A stretch of 64,000 nt of DNA from Scilla litardierei. Taxonomy: Eukaryota; Streptophyta; Magnoliopsida; Asparagales; Asparagaceae. Positions 11,359 to 23,700 of this stretch are shown one piece after another. The stretch is from the NCBI GenBank assembly GCA_030789695.1, contig CM061142.1, forward strand, positions 45,679,375 to 45,743,374, written 5' to 3'. The notes below the pieces were generated by a model, which was given only the letters and a program-made list of their open reading frames with translations, did no database searches and had not been told where the DNA came from. The position numbers and the translations under genes were made by a program. Positions within the stretch are counted from its first letter, which is position 1. Every line of letters starts with the position of its first letter.

Positions 11359-11782
11359 ACGCCTTTACGCGGCGGCCGCCTCCCTCAGGCGCCTCCACCG
11401 CTGCGCAACTTCCATCTCCTCTTCCAGGAGCCTTTGCTGGGCCGCAATCTCCTCAGCGAGCCCCCTATTCTCCCCCTCCTCCTCGAATTGAGGGTGGAGG
11501 TTCCGCCTTACGTTCAGGGGCTCTGAGGGGCCGGGCGGAGGCTCCTTTCCAGCCGTCTGATAGCCTTTCCTGGCCAGGGGACGGCCTCGAAGCTCTTCAG
11601 GACGACGGGGGCCGAAGTATGTTCAGTCTTGGTGCCCATCCCCAGAAGGGGGTCGGACGCCGGGGTGATTTGTAGAGAGAGCGGTTCCTGACCCACGGGA
11701 TCTTTACCGTGGTCAGGGTTCCGCGAGATCGGCATGGAGTCTAACATGGGTGTGACCCTTCGTTCCCACAGACGGCGCCAAT
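11359..11782 (-). other. 5' leader of Tat element 1 with frameshifted gag start
   Basis: This interval lies between the primer-binding site and the main gag frame. A 77-codon segment at 11747-11514 (starting MLDSMPISRNP) resembles the normal gag N-terminus but is out of frame with the rest. No other feature is seen. Confidence 0.55.
11763..11780 (-). other. Primer-binding site of Tat element 1
   Basis: The minus strand reads TGGCGCCGTCTGTGGGAA, two bases inside the LTR end. The first nine bases match the 3' end of plant tRNA-Asp (TGGCGCCGT) and the rest diverges. The position fixes the minus orientation of the element. Confidence 0.8.
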
Positions 11783-12857
11783 TGTTACGAGGTGGAACTC
11801 GCGTACAATGAATTTGTATTATGGGGAACCAAGGGCACGGTGGTTATATGGAAATGTGGGGTTAGGTAGGCTGTTTTACAAGTGATTAGTGGGATGGAGA
11901 GGTTGGATCCGTTGCCGGTGGAGCTCACAGGATCGTATCTCGTCGGACGTAGCTGAGGAAGGTCAGACGGCGGGAGGCTGACGCTGACTTTGGCCAAGGG
12001 GCGAGCTCTCCTGCAGCACGAACAACTCGTCAGAAGGGCGGGGTTGGGGTTCAACCCTTAGCCCCTCCGATGCCTAAGTCAGTAAAAGGGCTTAAATGGG
12101 GGGCTGGACACGCCGGCCGGACTAACTGTGTGTCTGCCTCGCGTGACGAGCTATAGGTGGGAGAACAAAGATATGGAGGACCTTTGCTCTCGTGTGTGAA
12201 TGATAGAAGATGAGAGAGTTTTTCCAACCTCTTCTCCATAAGAGGAGAGGAGGTACTTATACCTGACGGGTGATGACTAGGCGTGCTGAGCTGGCTCGAG
12301 TGTCAGCGGAGGCTTCGGACAAGGACATCGGGAACAGGAGTTTCTGACCTGCCTCTGTCAGGCGGCGCAACGGCCCAGGGGTGCTTTTGTCGGGGTGTCA
12401 GGGCCGAAAGCACTAACCGCCGGTCAGGTCAGCCGCCTGGGGGTGCTTTGTCAGGCGGTCGGGCGACGTATGTGTCAGTCGTGTCCTTATCCTAGGCTGT
12501 TTGTCGTTAGCGTCGAACTAAAGGTCTGGCTCGCTTTAGGCGCCGCGGTTCGCGGGAATCAGATGGGCCGTTCCGGTCGGGGGTTGTCCGGCCCGGCCGC
12601 GCCCGTCAATAGGCTTGGCCTAGCTATCCGAGCGTCCCCTAACGCGCTCCCCCGGCGGGTCGGGCGGCTGCGGTTGTTCGCCTCGGCCGGCTACAGTTGT
12701 TCGCCTCGGCCGTTTCGGGGAGCGCTGTAAGGCGCGCCTATCTCCGTGATGCCCCGGGTTTTCGGGCCGGCGGCCCTAATTGTTAAATGGTGAGCTAAAG
12801 GGGTATGTTAGCGGATCCGGGCTGGAGTTGGGCTACTACGATCTTTAGGTCGTAACA
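11783..12857 (-). repeat. 5' LTR of Tat element 1
   Basis: The 1075-bp repeat has perfect 8-bp inverted ends (TGTTACGA at 11783, TCGTAACA ending at 12857) and abuts the primer-binding site. It is clearly related to the LTR at 37430-38574: both start with a GGAACTCGCGTACAATGAA-like block and end in GATCTTTAGG followed by (C/T)GTAACA. A minus-strand TATA box lies at 12254-12261. The downstream host side is AT-rich. Confidence 0.92.
12254..12261 (-). promoter_or_regulatory. TATA box in Tat LTR 1
   Basis: The minus strand reads TATAAGTA, placed like the TATAAATA of the related LTR at 37910-37917. It marks the U3/R side of the LTR. Confidence 0.6.
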
Positions 12858-14002
12858 ATATATAATTGCAAGCATAACTCAGATTGAAAATATATAATTT
12901 GAAGATATATAATTTTTTACTCTTCATTTAAGATCAAAAATTCCAAGACTATGTGAATTGCCAATGTGAATACACCCATAACTCAGATCAATTGAATATT
13001 GAATATTGAACCTTGCATGTGATCAAATATTGAACTTAAAAATGAGCATAGCTAACATGAATAACTGAATTAAAACTCATATAATTCACTTTTTGTTATG
13101 GATTTCAAAATTTTGAGTTATTTATCCTCAATTCATAGCTAACATGAATAACTCATATCCTGTCAATTTTCACTGTCAGTTATTTTACTGTCAGTTTTTC
13201 ATTCTCAATTCATAGCTAACACGAATAACTCATATCCTGGATTTCAAAATTGACATGGATTTCAAAATTTTGCTGTCAGTTATTCATGTCAATTTGAGTC
13301 ACTCACTTCATTATTGGTTATTTATCCTCAATTTTGAGATATTCTTCATATAACTCATATCCTGTCTTTAGGTTAGCAGTCTCATATAACTCATATTCTT
13401 CATATAACTCATATCCTCAATTATTGAAGAGCTTGATGTTGTTAATTTCAAAATGTTGCACCTCAACTCTTATGAAATTTGAGTTTAACATGAAATAAAA
13501 CTGACCTATGGTATTTGATGATATAAGAAAAATGTTGACCTTAACATTAAATTATCAAATGAAATTTGAGTTATTGAACTTGAAATTGAATTTAATTTTG
13601 AACTTGAATTTTTCTAATGCCCAAATTCAAACTTGAGTATTCAAATTTTTCCCATGCAGTATACTCTTCTGAAATTTGAGTTATTGATATGGAATTTGAG
13701 TACTCATATTCTGAAATTCTCAAATTTCAGAAGAGTATACTTTGGGAATATTTCTCATGTAATTTGCAATTCTAAAATTTCTGAAGATATGGAATTTGTG
13801 CATTTGACATTGAAGTTCAATAACTACTCAAATTCTGAAATTCTCAATTAGAAACTGGGAGTGTTCATTCTCAAAATGAACATATTCACCCAATTCCAAA
13901 TTGGGAGTATTTTAATTGAACATCTACCATATTCTCAAAATGAACATCTAATATACGCTAATAATGTATTTTAATTGTAATTAGTTTGGGCTTAATTTGG
14001 AT
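12858..14002. other. AT-rich non-coding DNA with degenerate short repeats, left of the Helitron gene
   Basis: The stretch is very AT-rich and rebuilt from recurring words such as AACTCATATCCTG, ATAGCTAACATGAATAAC and GAAATTTGAGTTATTGA. No coding signal is seen. It may be the upstream part of the Helitron. The family's usual 5' end (TCTATATATTAAAACAC) is not found here, so the Helitron start was either replaced by the Tat insertion or has diverged. Confidence 0.6.
13659..13740. repeat. 22-bp perfect inverted repeat with 38-bp spacer
   Basis: Positions 13659-13680 are the exact reverse complement of 13719-13740 (GTATACTCTTC... against ...GAAGAGTATAC). It would form a 22-bp stem in single-stranded DNA or RNA. 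Its position, about 260 bp before the first exon of the Helitron gene, may be coincidental. Confidence 0.85.
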
Positions 14003-15404
14003 ATGGCTTTAGCTCGACGCAGTAGGAGAGAACGAGAACGAGAACAAGAACAACGTAACATGTCTCACGCTCTGCCTTCTGACGGTGTACTTGATATACC
14101 TCACATAACACCAGTCATGACAACTTCTCCGGTTGAACAAGAACATGTTGTCTCATCCTCGCGTAACGATATGATTTCCGGGCAAGTTCCTGGACCATCT
14201 GTCAGGTCATTATCAACCCGACTGTACATAAAACCTTTTCACCAAGCCATGTATTTTAGTTGTGTTTATTTTTCTGTTTAAATTTGGATAGGGCTTTAGC
14301 TCAACGAAAAAGGAGAGAACGAGAACAGGATCAACGAAACATATCTCACGCTCTGCCTTCTGACGGTGTCCTTGATATACCTCACATAACACCAGCCGTG
14401 ACAACTTCTCCGGTTGAACAAGAAGATGCTGTCTCGGCCTCGCGTAACGATATGATTTCTGGACAAGTTCCTGGACCATCTGTCAGGTCATTATCAACCC
14501 GACTGTACATAAAACCTTTTCACCAAGCCATGTATTGTAGTTGTGTTTATTTTTCTGTTTAAATTTGTATAGGGCTTTAGCTCAACGAAAAAGGAGAGAA
14601 CGAGAACAGGAACAACGAAACATATCTCACGCTCTGCCTTCTGACGGTGTCCTTGATATACCTCACATAACACCAGCCGTGACAACTTCTCCGGTTGAAC
14701 AAGAAGATGCTGTCTCGGCCTCGCGTAACGATATGATTTCTGGACAAGTTCCTGGACCATCTGTCAGGTCATTATCAACCCGACTGTACATAAAACCTTT
14801 TCACCAAGCCATGTATTGTAGTTGTGTTTATTTTTCTGTTTAAATTTGTATAGGGCTTTAGCTCAACGAAAAAGGAGAGAACGAGAACAGGAACAATGAA
14901 ACATATCTCATGCTCTGCCTTCTGACGGTGTCCTTGATATACCTCACATAACACCAGCCGTGCCAACTTCTCCGGTTGAACAAGAAGATGCTGTCTCGGC
15001 CTCGCGTAACGATATGATTTCCGGGCAAGTTCTAGGACCATCTGTCAGGTCATTATCAACCCGACTGTACATAAAACCTTTTCACCAAGCCATGTATTTT
15101 AGTTGTGTTTATTTTTCTGTTTAAATTTGGATAGGGCTTTAGCTCAACGCAAAAGGAGAGAACGAGAACAAATACAAGCAAGCACATCTCGATATATGAC
15201 TCCTACCAGTGTACTCGACATGCCTCAAAGCACATATGCAGTACCAACTTCTCCCGTTGAACATGTAGATGAGGTCTCAGCCTCGCACAACGCTACGATA
15301 TGTGCTGAAGATGATGAACCATATGCCAGGTTATTATTCATAAGAGCTCCTCTGCTTTAATGTAACTTAATTTTATTTAATTATTATGGTTTTATTTTGG
15401 CTAG
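14003..15404 (+). repeat. Tandem array of a 195-nt symmetric exon plus 86-nt intron in RepHel
   Basis: Five head-to-tail units start at 14005, 14292, 14573, 14854 and 15135. Steps between the internal copies are exactly 281 bp, and the first is 287 because of two extra codons. Each unit is a 195-nt exon (65 codons, phase 2 at both ends) ending CAG|GT and an intron ending in AG. A sixth, diverged start (CLAQCQRREREK) opens the main exon at 15405. Units 2-4 are nearly identical, unit 5 is diverged and unit 1 carries the start codon. The module is basic and Glu-rich (ALAQRKRREREQEQ) followed by SHALPSDGVLDIPHITP and TTSPVEQE. One unit has a TGA at 14896. Confidence 0.9.
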
Positions 15405-18400
15405 GTGTTTAGCTCAATGTCAAAGGAGAGAACGAGAAAAAGCTCAACGAAACATATCTCGATATATGACTCCTATCTGTATACCTCAAATAACACCTGG
15501 ATTAACAACTTCTCCAGTTGAACAAGAAGACACTGGCTCTTCCTCGATCTTCCGAAGTCGGTCAACTCAGCATGGCTCTGGTCCACCAACTCTGGTTGAT
15601 TTTGGTCGGCACCATCTTGGATTAATGAACATTCCATGCCCTCATTGTTCAGCCTTACACTGGTTGGATGAACAGTTGTCGAAGTCAACTTTGAGAACAC
15701 ATCTTTTTGGAACATGTTGTTTGCAAGGAAAAGTAAAATTGCCGAAACTTAATGAACCCCCTTCATCACTTAGAGAATTATATGATGGTGACAGTGAGGC
15801 ATCAAAATCATTTCGAATGTATACTCGGGAGTATAATGCAGCTAATGCATTTACCAGCCTTGGTGTGACAATGGATCAAAGATTGATTGCTGGCAGGGGC
15901 CCGAACATATTTACAATTCATGGAGAATTACGCCATCGAACATGATCACTTCTGCCCCAACCGGATCAAACAGCAAGTTATTGTCAACTTTACATATATG
16001 ATCCGGATTCTGCTATGGAGTTCCGAAGTAATAGAAATCCACATTTGAGCAAGGATGTCTTAAAAATTATTCAAAATTGTTTATCGGGCATAAATCCATT
16101 CATCAAACTATATTGTCAGGCGTATTCTGTTTTATCTCAAGCAGATTCATGTGGACATGATCTTCCTGTATATCTGCATTACAATTCAAACAAGGATCGT
16201 CGCCGTTATAACCTCCCAACCGTAGATGAGATTGCGGTTATTTTACCTGGCGATGGCTATCGACCTTCCGGGATGCGAGATATAGTTTTACATCTTCGAG
16301 GAAATCATCAATTAATGCAAATCAATGAGACTCATCCTGCATACTTACCATTACACTACGTCTTATTATTTCCTGATGGTCAGCTTGGATGGGAACCTGA
16401 GTTGAAGCAGTGGGATCCAGTTCAAAACATAGCATCAAGTAGACGCCTGACTATGTGTGAGTTTTATAGCTACCGTCTGTTTGAAAGACAGAACGAGTAT
16501 TCTTCAATTTTGAGAGTGGGAAAGTTATTCCAGGAGTTCATAGTTGATGCTTGGGCAGCAATTGAGCAACATCGTTTGACATTCATCAAACTTAATCAAC
16601 GAAAACTCCGCTCAGAGCTCTATCAGGGTCTTGCAGATATCGATGCATATGCCAGATGCGACCAAATTGGATAGCGCATGATACTTCCTTCATCTTTCAC
16701 TGGCAGTGCACGTCACATGTTTGAAATATTTCAAGACTCGATGGCTATCACATGTTATAACCAGCACCCGGATATTTTTCTTACCATGACCGCAAATCCA
16801 AAGTGGCCAGAAATTACTTCGGCTCTACTGCCCAATCAAAAGGCTACCGACCGTCCAGATTTAGTCGCACGTGTATTTGAGTTAAAAAGAAAGGCTTTGA
16901 TGAAGGAGATAGATGGCAATAATGTATTTGGAAAGAAAGTAGCACATGTATTTACAATTGAATTTCAGAAACGGGGTCTTCCACATATGCATGCTCTTTT
17001 CTTTCTTCGTGGACCCGATAAGATTCATACATGTGATCAAGTGGATAGAATTGTATGTGCTGAATTTCCTGATCCTGCTCAAGATCCTGCATTATTCGAT
17101 ACTGTGTCAAAATGTATGGTACATGGACCATGTGGTGCTCGGAATCCAAATGCCTCATGCATGGAAAATGGTAAGTGTACTATGAAATACCCTCGAAATT
17201 ATGCAGATGCAACAACCTTGGATCGTGATGGATATCCTATTTACCGTCGTCGTAGTAATGGGCATCTATATACTGTAAGGGGGCATCAGGTTGATAACCG
17301 CGATGTTGTGCCGCACAACAGGTATCTCTCAAGGCGCTTTAACTGCCACATTAATGTCGAAGTTTGTGCCGGGGTAAGATGTGTGAAGTACATTCATAAG
17401 TATATTTATAAAGGTCATGATCAGACCACAATGGTATTGGGCGCAGTAAATGAGATCCAACAATACCTTGATGCAAGATATATTGGACCACCTGAGGCTG
17501 CCTGGCGAATATTCGAGCATCCTTTGCATCAAGAGATTCCGTCAGTTCAAAGATTGATACTTCATTTACCAGGGCAACACCGTGTTATTTTTGATCCAGA
17601 TGAAGATGTAGATGCAATAAGGTCTAGGGATGAAAATGATAAGACAACTTTGACTGAATTTTTTACATGTTGTGCTTTACATGAGTCTGCGCATGATCTC
17701 ACATATCAAGAATTTCCCCAAAAGTTTGTGTGGCATTCGTCAACAAAGGTCTGGACTCCAAGACAATCTGGATATGCCATTGGCAGAATGTATTTTGCCT
17801 CCCCTAATTCTGGTGAGAGATTTTATCTACGGTTGCTACTAACAGTTGTTAAAGGGCCAACATCGTGGGAAAATTTACGCACATTCAATTCGATCGAGTA
17901 CCCTACATTCAAAGCAACATGTATTGCAAGAGGTCTTCTTGAAGATGATTCCGAGTGGAGACAATGTCTTGTCGAGGCTTCAATTATGAAAACAGGATAT
18001 CAACTACGAAGACTGTTTTGTATTATTCTTATCGAATGTGTGCCGATCGACCCCCTTGCATTATGGAATGAATTTTCAATGCACATTTGCGATGATCTTC
18101 CACATAAATTGCAAACTTTATTTGCAATTTCTACCCCAACTCAAGGCCAACTTGAAGATTATGGATTATTCCTTATCAATGAATTGCTTGAGGAGTACGG
18201 TAAGTGTCTATCCGACTTTCCACCAATGCCACTTTCTGCTGGAGATTGGAATGAAATTGTTGGCAATATATTGTTGCATGAACATCAGGAACTTATAAAT
18301 AAAGCGAAACAATTGGATGCACAAAAAGACATTGATTGCCTCAATGATGCACAACGCAATGCTTATTCAGCAATTACTTCATCAGTATTTGAAAATAAAG

Positions 18401-19795
18401 GTACTACATTCTTCTTGAGCGGTGGTGCTGGAACTGGAAAGACTTTTTTGTACAATGCAATAGCAACAATGTTGCGTAGTCTTGGAAATATAGTTATCAC
18501 CGTCGCGTCTTCCGGTATTGCATCATTGCTACTTAGCGGAGGTCGGACTGCACATTCCACATTTCGTATCCCGTTAGATGTGCATGATACTTCAATTTGT
18601 AATTTTAGCAAGCAATCCATGCAAGCTCAATTATTCAGAAAAGCAAAACTTATAATATGGGATGAAGTACCTATGCAACATCGGCACTGTGTTGAGGCAG
18701 TGGATCGATCGTTACAAGATATGTGTGATAACTCCAGAGCATTTGGTGGTATTACTGTTGTTCTTGGTGGGGATTTCTGACAAATCTTGCCCGTCATACC
18801 AAAGGGGGTTCGAGAAGAAATTGTTGGTGCCTCATTGAGACGATCTTTATTATGGTGCTCTGTACAAGTTTTGATCTTGGATCAAAATATGCGGTTAAAT
18901 AACTCATCGGTTGAGAATGCAAATTTTGCAAAATTTATTTTGGAGGTATTTTATTTCATGCCTAATTTAATTTTACTTACTATTTTTATCTTAGCCATTC
19001 CTTCACTAAAATTATATCTATATGTATTAGGTTGGGACAAATACTACAGAAGTGGTAGAACTTCCTTCTAACATATTCAGGTGCAAGGATTTAAACGAGT
19101 TAATACTTCGAATTTATCCGCAGCTTGATATTGAGGGTGCCGTGACTTCGGCATACCTTACTGAACGAATAATTCTTTCTGCACGGAATGATGATGTTAC
19201 TTTTATAAATGCTGCTGCATTAAACATTTTTCCGGGACAGAAGATTACGTATCAAGCTGCAGACAGTTTTTCTGAAAATGATGAAACCGATCCAACCATT
19301 ATGAATAGATATCCAACTGAGTACATAAACTCTTTGGATCCTCCTGGGTTGCCACAATTTACACTTGAGCTTAAGGTTGGTTGTCCTATTATTTTATTAC
19401 GAAATATTGCACCAAAAGACGGGCTCTGCAATGGCACTCGATTGATGGTTGTCAGATGTGCATCACGTGTCATTGAAGCTCAAATTTTAAATGGGGATAA
19501 AGCCGGTTGTTTTGTGTTTATTCCAAGAATATCTTTGTCACCATCGGCTACAGAATTACCTTTTCATATGACAAGAAGGCAGTTTCCTGTCCGTGTGACA
19601 TATGCTATGACGATTAATAAAGCCCAAGGACAATCTGTAAAATTCGTTGGAGTTGATTTGCGGACCCCAGTTTTCAGTCATGGACATCTTTATGTTGCAC
19701 TTTCAAGGTGCACATCTTTTGATAGTGTATGTGTCCTTCTTCAGCCCAACATAAATAACACAGTAAACATCGTTTACCCAGAAGTTCTGCTATGA
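14003..19795 (+). pseudogene. Helitron Rep/helicase (RepHel), seven-exon model with four nonsense codons
   Basis: Proposed exons are 14003-14205, 14292-14486, 14573-14767, 14854-15048, 15135-15329, 15405-18945 and 19031-19795. All introns are GT-AG and phases agree, giving about 1762 codons. The large exon has an N-terminal C-P-H-C zinc-like segment (NIPCPHCSALHWLDEQ), the Helitron-like N domain (FTIHGELRHR), and the HUH Rep motif LPHMHALFF at about 16980. It then has a Pif1-type helicase with Walker [10 protein letters not shown] at 18421 and WDEVPM at about 18660. The last exon holds the C-terminal helicase motifs ([19 protein letters not shown]). Rep would nick and transfer the strand and the helicase would unwind it during rolling-circle transposition. 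Stops lie at 14896 (TGA), 15943 (TGA), 16672 (TAG) and 18778 (TGA), all in the otherwise open frame. The two TGA codons at 14896 and 18778 fit CGA-to-TGA change. The exon model is inferred from splice signals and phase. Confidence 0.85.
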
Positions 19796-19919
19796 TTTCC
19801 AATGTATGATAAAAATTGTATGTAAGTTTTTTAACTCTCTTTCTTTACATTGTTTTATTTATATTATTTGTTTAAATGATCTTTTAAAAAATTATTATCG
19901 ATTGTTGTCTAACATGCAG

Positions 19920-20718
19920 GTATAGCATTATCATACGTTACCAAGCTCTAAAATGTGGACCCACAGTACCATATATGGCAGGGTAAGAAATTTTTTCCTT
20001 TACTACATTTCATTGCATGACTTAATTGTTTTCGGTATGCATTGTTTGATAAAATATGGGTTGTATTTTTATATAGATAGATGATGATGCAGATTTGGCA
20101 AAAACTGTAAGTTTCTTATCATAATTCTACATTATATTTTTAATATACTATGTTTGCATTAACATTTTTCTTCTCACAGGTTCTGTTACTTCAAAATAAT
20201 CACATAAATGTCAGGCTACGGGGTTATATCGGATTTTGTTTTGATAAGGTATGCATACCGTTACAAACATTCCCATTTTGAAATTAAAAATTATTGACTG
20301 TTTATTATTATTATTATTTCCAGCAAATTGCTAAAAGAACTTTACAAGCAACGACGACGAGTCACATTGAAGACAAAGCAATCTTCTTTTCTGAGGTAAT
20401 ATAAAAATCTTAGATTTTGTTTTTCAAAATATCCTCTTCATTGACCATCCAAATACCTTTTTTGTTATAGAAGTGGAAGATGGTTCTTGCCGAGCTTGCT
20501 TGGTTCCAGAAAGCACGACATCCACCACTCCAACGAAAAAAGGTAAATAAATGTATAAATTTAAAATTTTCCATATTTTCAAATATTTATTAATTTTTCT
20601 AGGAATTTTATGTTCTTAATTTATCTAGGTTATTGCTCATCCCATTAACTCTCCACTTTGGATTGAGCTTGACACATCATCTTTTTATAATGTGATGATG
20701 AAAAGGTTTTCTGCTTAA
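19920..20718 (+). pseudogene. Spliced exon series of unknown origin behind RepHel (possible captured gene fragment)
   Basis: After the helicase stop come exon-like blocks bounded by good GT-AG signals: 20077-20106, 20180-20248, 20324-20395, 20471-20542 and 20629-20718. Each is a multiple of three and in phase 0. Joined by splicing they give about 110 open codons ending in TAA at 20716. Segments include VLLLQNNHINVRLRGYIGF, KWKMVLAELAWFQKARHPPL and VIAHPINSPLWIEL. A further block, 19920-19982, has splice-like borders but contains stops in the phase required. I do not recognise the protein, and it does not look like the OB-fold RPA gene some plant Helitrons carry. Helitrons commonly capture host exons, so capture is the leading idea. 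A normal C-terminal ORF of this Helitron family is the alternative. Confidence 0.5.
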
Positions 20719-23700
20719 ACACGATGAAGGTAATAAAAGTGAGTTGTACAAAGTAATTAGATATTTCTTCGTTTCTAATTTTTCTATTCTAAGCTATGAT
20801 TTTATTTTTAATTTTCAGGACACACGGCCCTAGCTTCAGATGTAAATTTTGTTGGTTTTAAATGCCGGTGTGAGAGATGGTGTTTTTGAAATTGGACTGC
20901 ATGGTTGTTCAATCCAAAATGTATTTTTGTGTATATTTGTTCATAGTTAAGGGTTTTTTCTTTTGGCATATAGTTTAGGTTGTGTGATAGTATTATAAGT
21001 CGATGTAAAAATATGTTGCCTTAAGTACTATTTTGGTTGAAACTATGATTTGGGGAAAACTCCCTTCAAAAAATAACTGAGTACGACTATATCCTTTGTA
21101 GAAGAAGGAAAATTTTTATTAATATCCATGCAAAAATTAATATCCATGCAAAAAATTATATTAATATTTATAAAGTCATAATGTGTTTTTGTCTTATACT
21201 ATTTTTATTTTTTTGAAAATTCTGATAGTTTGTTGGAGTTTGGGGTGTTGTGATCTAAGAACATGGTGAAAGCGAAGAATTGCATGACTTTGGTTGCACA
21301 GTGGATGTAGATCATCAAATGTTACCTGGAAACCAAAAATGCAATTTTATAATACTAGAATGTTACATCATGAGTGAAGAATTGGAGTAGTCTGCAGTTT
21401 AAAGAGAGAGCTTGGCTGCATCATTTACGCAGAAAAATTCTTTTTTGAGATTCCTATATAATGTAATACGGCCCCAGGAGGTTATAACATGCCCATGTTG
21501 TGTCTATTCTTATGAAGTTTATTGCATAAAAAGCTAACTTGGTAGATTAGTCTTGATTGTGTGGGAAAACAGATTTTTAAAATTATATTTGTGATCCTGC
21601 AAAAAGTCTGCTTTTTTCAGTGATTCTCATCTAATTTTATTTTTTTGATGAAATTATATAGATTTTAATGTGGATGCTTTAATTGTGAGAATAGCCGAGA
21701 ACGTAATTTGGCAGATTGTTGTACTTGCTGTCTTATTAGAAAATTTCTTCAACATATCATGGCTATGGCAGTTCTTTTGAATATTCCCCAATCACAACAT
21801 TTTAAGAGCAATTTTACTAGAAGACAGGTTGTTATTATCGTTTTATCACATGTATGTTAGTGAAATGAAGAACATGACATCCCATGATGCCACTATGATA
21901 GAGTTCAGTTTTCTTAGGACTCTTCATATTTGAATTGTAGCTGCACCATGTGGATGAATAATGAGATTCTAGCTGTACAAAAATACAAACTGATGTGTTT
22001 ATTTGTGAATTTTAAAGTTGGAGGGGGTTGCAAGATGTGCCTATTGTTCACTACTTTAGGATTGTTCACTACTCTTCATATTTGAATTGTAGCTGCACCA
22101 TGTGGATGAATAACTCATTGTTGTTATTTGAATATGAAAATGAATATCAAATAACATGATATGATCCTGAACTCATTGGGTTTTTGCTCTGAACACAATG
22201 ATATGCATTTGGAACTTTTGCTCTGACAAATGCAATTTTTGCCCTGATATTTGACATGATATGCATTTGGAACTGTATAAGATGTTGCTCTGATAGAATT
22301 TTTTGCTCAATTAGCATATGCATTGGAATTTTAAGAGTATGAGTATGAAATTGGGTATGTGGAATAATATGTGCCATTTAAGAGTACTTCATTTACTTAC
22401 TGCCAGGAGATATCAAATTTTAATGAAATTGGCTTAAGTATTTCATAGCTAGAAGACTGGCAACTGAAATTTAAGAGTATGAGTATGAAATTGGCTTAAG
22501 TATTTCATAGCTAGAAGACTGGCAACTGAAATTTAAGAGTATGAATTTGAATTTGAATATGAGTTTGAATTTGAGTTCATATGTCAATTTGAATATGTTT
22601 AGAGTTCTGTTTTTTATTTCATATTCAGTTTGCGAATTTCACATTTCACTCATTCAGTTTGACAATTGGACTGAAAAATTGCCAATTCAGGATATCTTGG
22701 GTATCTTGAATTTGATGTATGGCAATAGAATATTTTATGTATGGAAATTTGGCATAAGAAATATTGTTTAACAGTTACACATATAGCTATTCAAATGGTT
22801 CCAAAAATTTTATTCATTTTGTTTAACATTTCAGTTGATGTGGAAATGAGTCCTATTTGTGGCAGAGAAAACACTTGGCAAATAATCATGGGTATTGTGA
22901 TTTAGATCAAATTGTGTTGATATGCATTGTTTTGATAGAAATGGAAGCAAAATGTTAAAAACAAGTTCATTTGATCCTATCTGATTGTGTTGATATGCCT
23001 AGGGGATCAAAACAATGCAGATAAATTTTTTTCATCGCATATCAAAAAAAAACATTTTGCCATTTGAATATCAATATGTCAAAAATTAATAATCCAAATA
23101 CTAATTAATAACATGGCCGACTATAGTAGAAGAAATGACAGACTATATCCAGTTTTCACATAAAGAATACCAGTTTTTCACATTTTGCAATATCAGGACA
23201 CTTCTCTGTATTATTGTGTACTTGAACTGTGCTATCATACTGGTTGTACGCTATATTCTGATGGATAAGATACTATATTCTATGGACACTTAAATGTATT
23301 TTATCACTGCCATGACTCAAGTGTTGCCAGACTTTCTCAAGCACTGTCATGACAAAAACAGCTGATGAATGTTGCATGCTATATTCTGATGAGTATTGGA
23401 TGCTGGATGAATGGATATGCTGGATATGCCGAATCAAATTTTGGATATCGAATATGTTGGATATGCTGGAATCAAAATGATGGATATGTTGGAATCAAAA
23501 TGATGGATGAATGGATATGTCGATATTCTATAGGACACAAACTGCCATGACTAAAATGCTGGAAATGCTACAATATGCATATGCTCCATGCTCTATGAAA
23601 ACCCATGAAAGCCCATTGTTCTGGAAATGCACATGCTCCATGAAAGCCCACTGTTTTCATTATTTTTCAGGTATTGGAAGCATGTTGTAGCAAGTTAGGT

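Larger units (their letters stand above)
1..12857 (-). mobile_element. Tat-lineage Ty3/gypsy LTR retrotransposon, 3' end outside the window
   Basis: Reading on the minus strand, the order is 5' LTR (11783-12857), primer site, gag, protease, reverse transcriptase, RNase H, a second RNase H, integrase, and then a minisatellite-filled 3' region that runs off the left edge. The second RNase H between the first one and integrase is the hallmark of the Tat group (Tat/Ogre/Retand). Tandem repeats between pol and the 3' LTR are also known in that group. Coding is damaged by nonsense codons and at least two frameshifts, so this copy is not autonomous. The 3' LTR and the matching target duplication are not visible, so insertion age cannot be estimated from LTR divergence. 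Confidence 0.9.

Noticed and set aside
8036..11526. Long plus-strand frames opposite Tat gag-pol
   Set aside because: They are shadows of the GC-rich coding strand; the minus strand holds all recognisable domains.
19920..20718. Replication protein A (OB-fold) gene, as found in some plant Helitrons
   Set aside because: The exon translations show no OB-fold or zinc-finger pattern that I recognise, so I leave the product unnamed.
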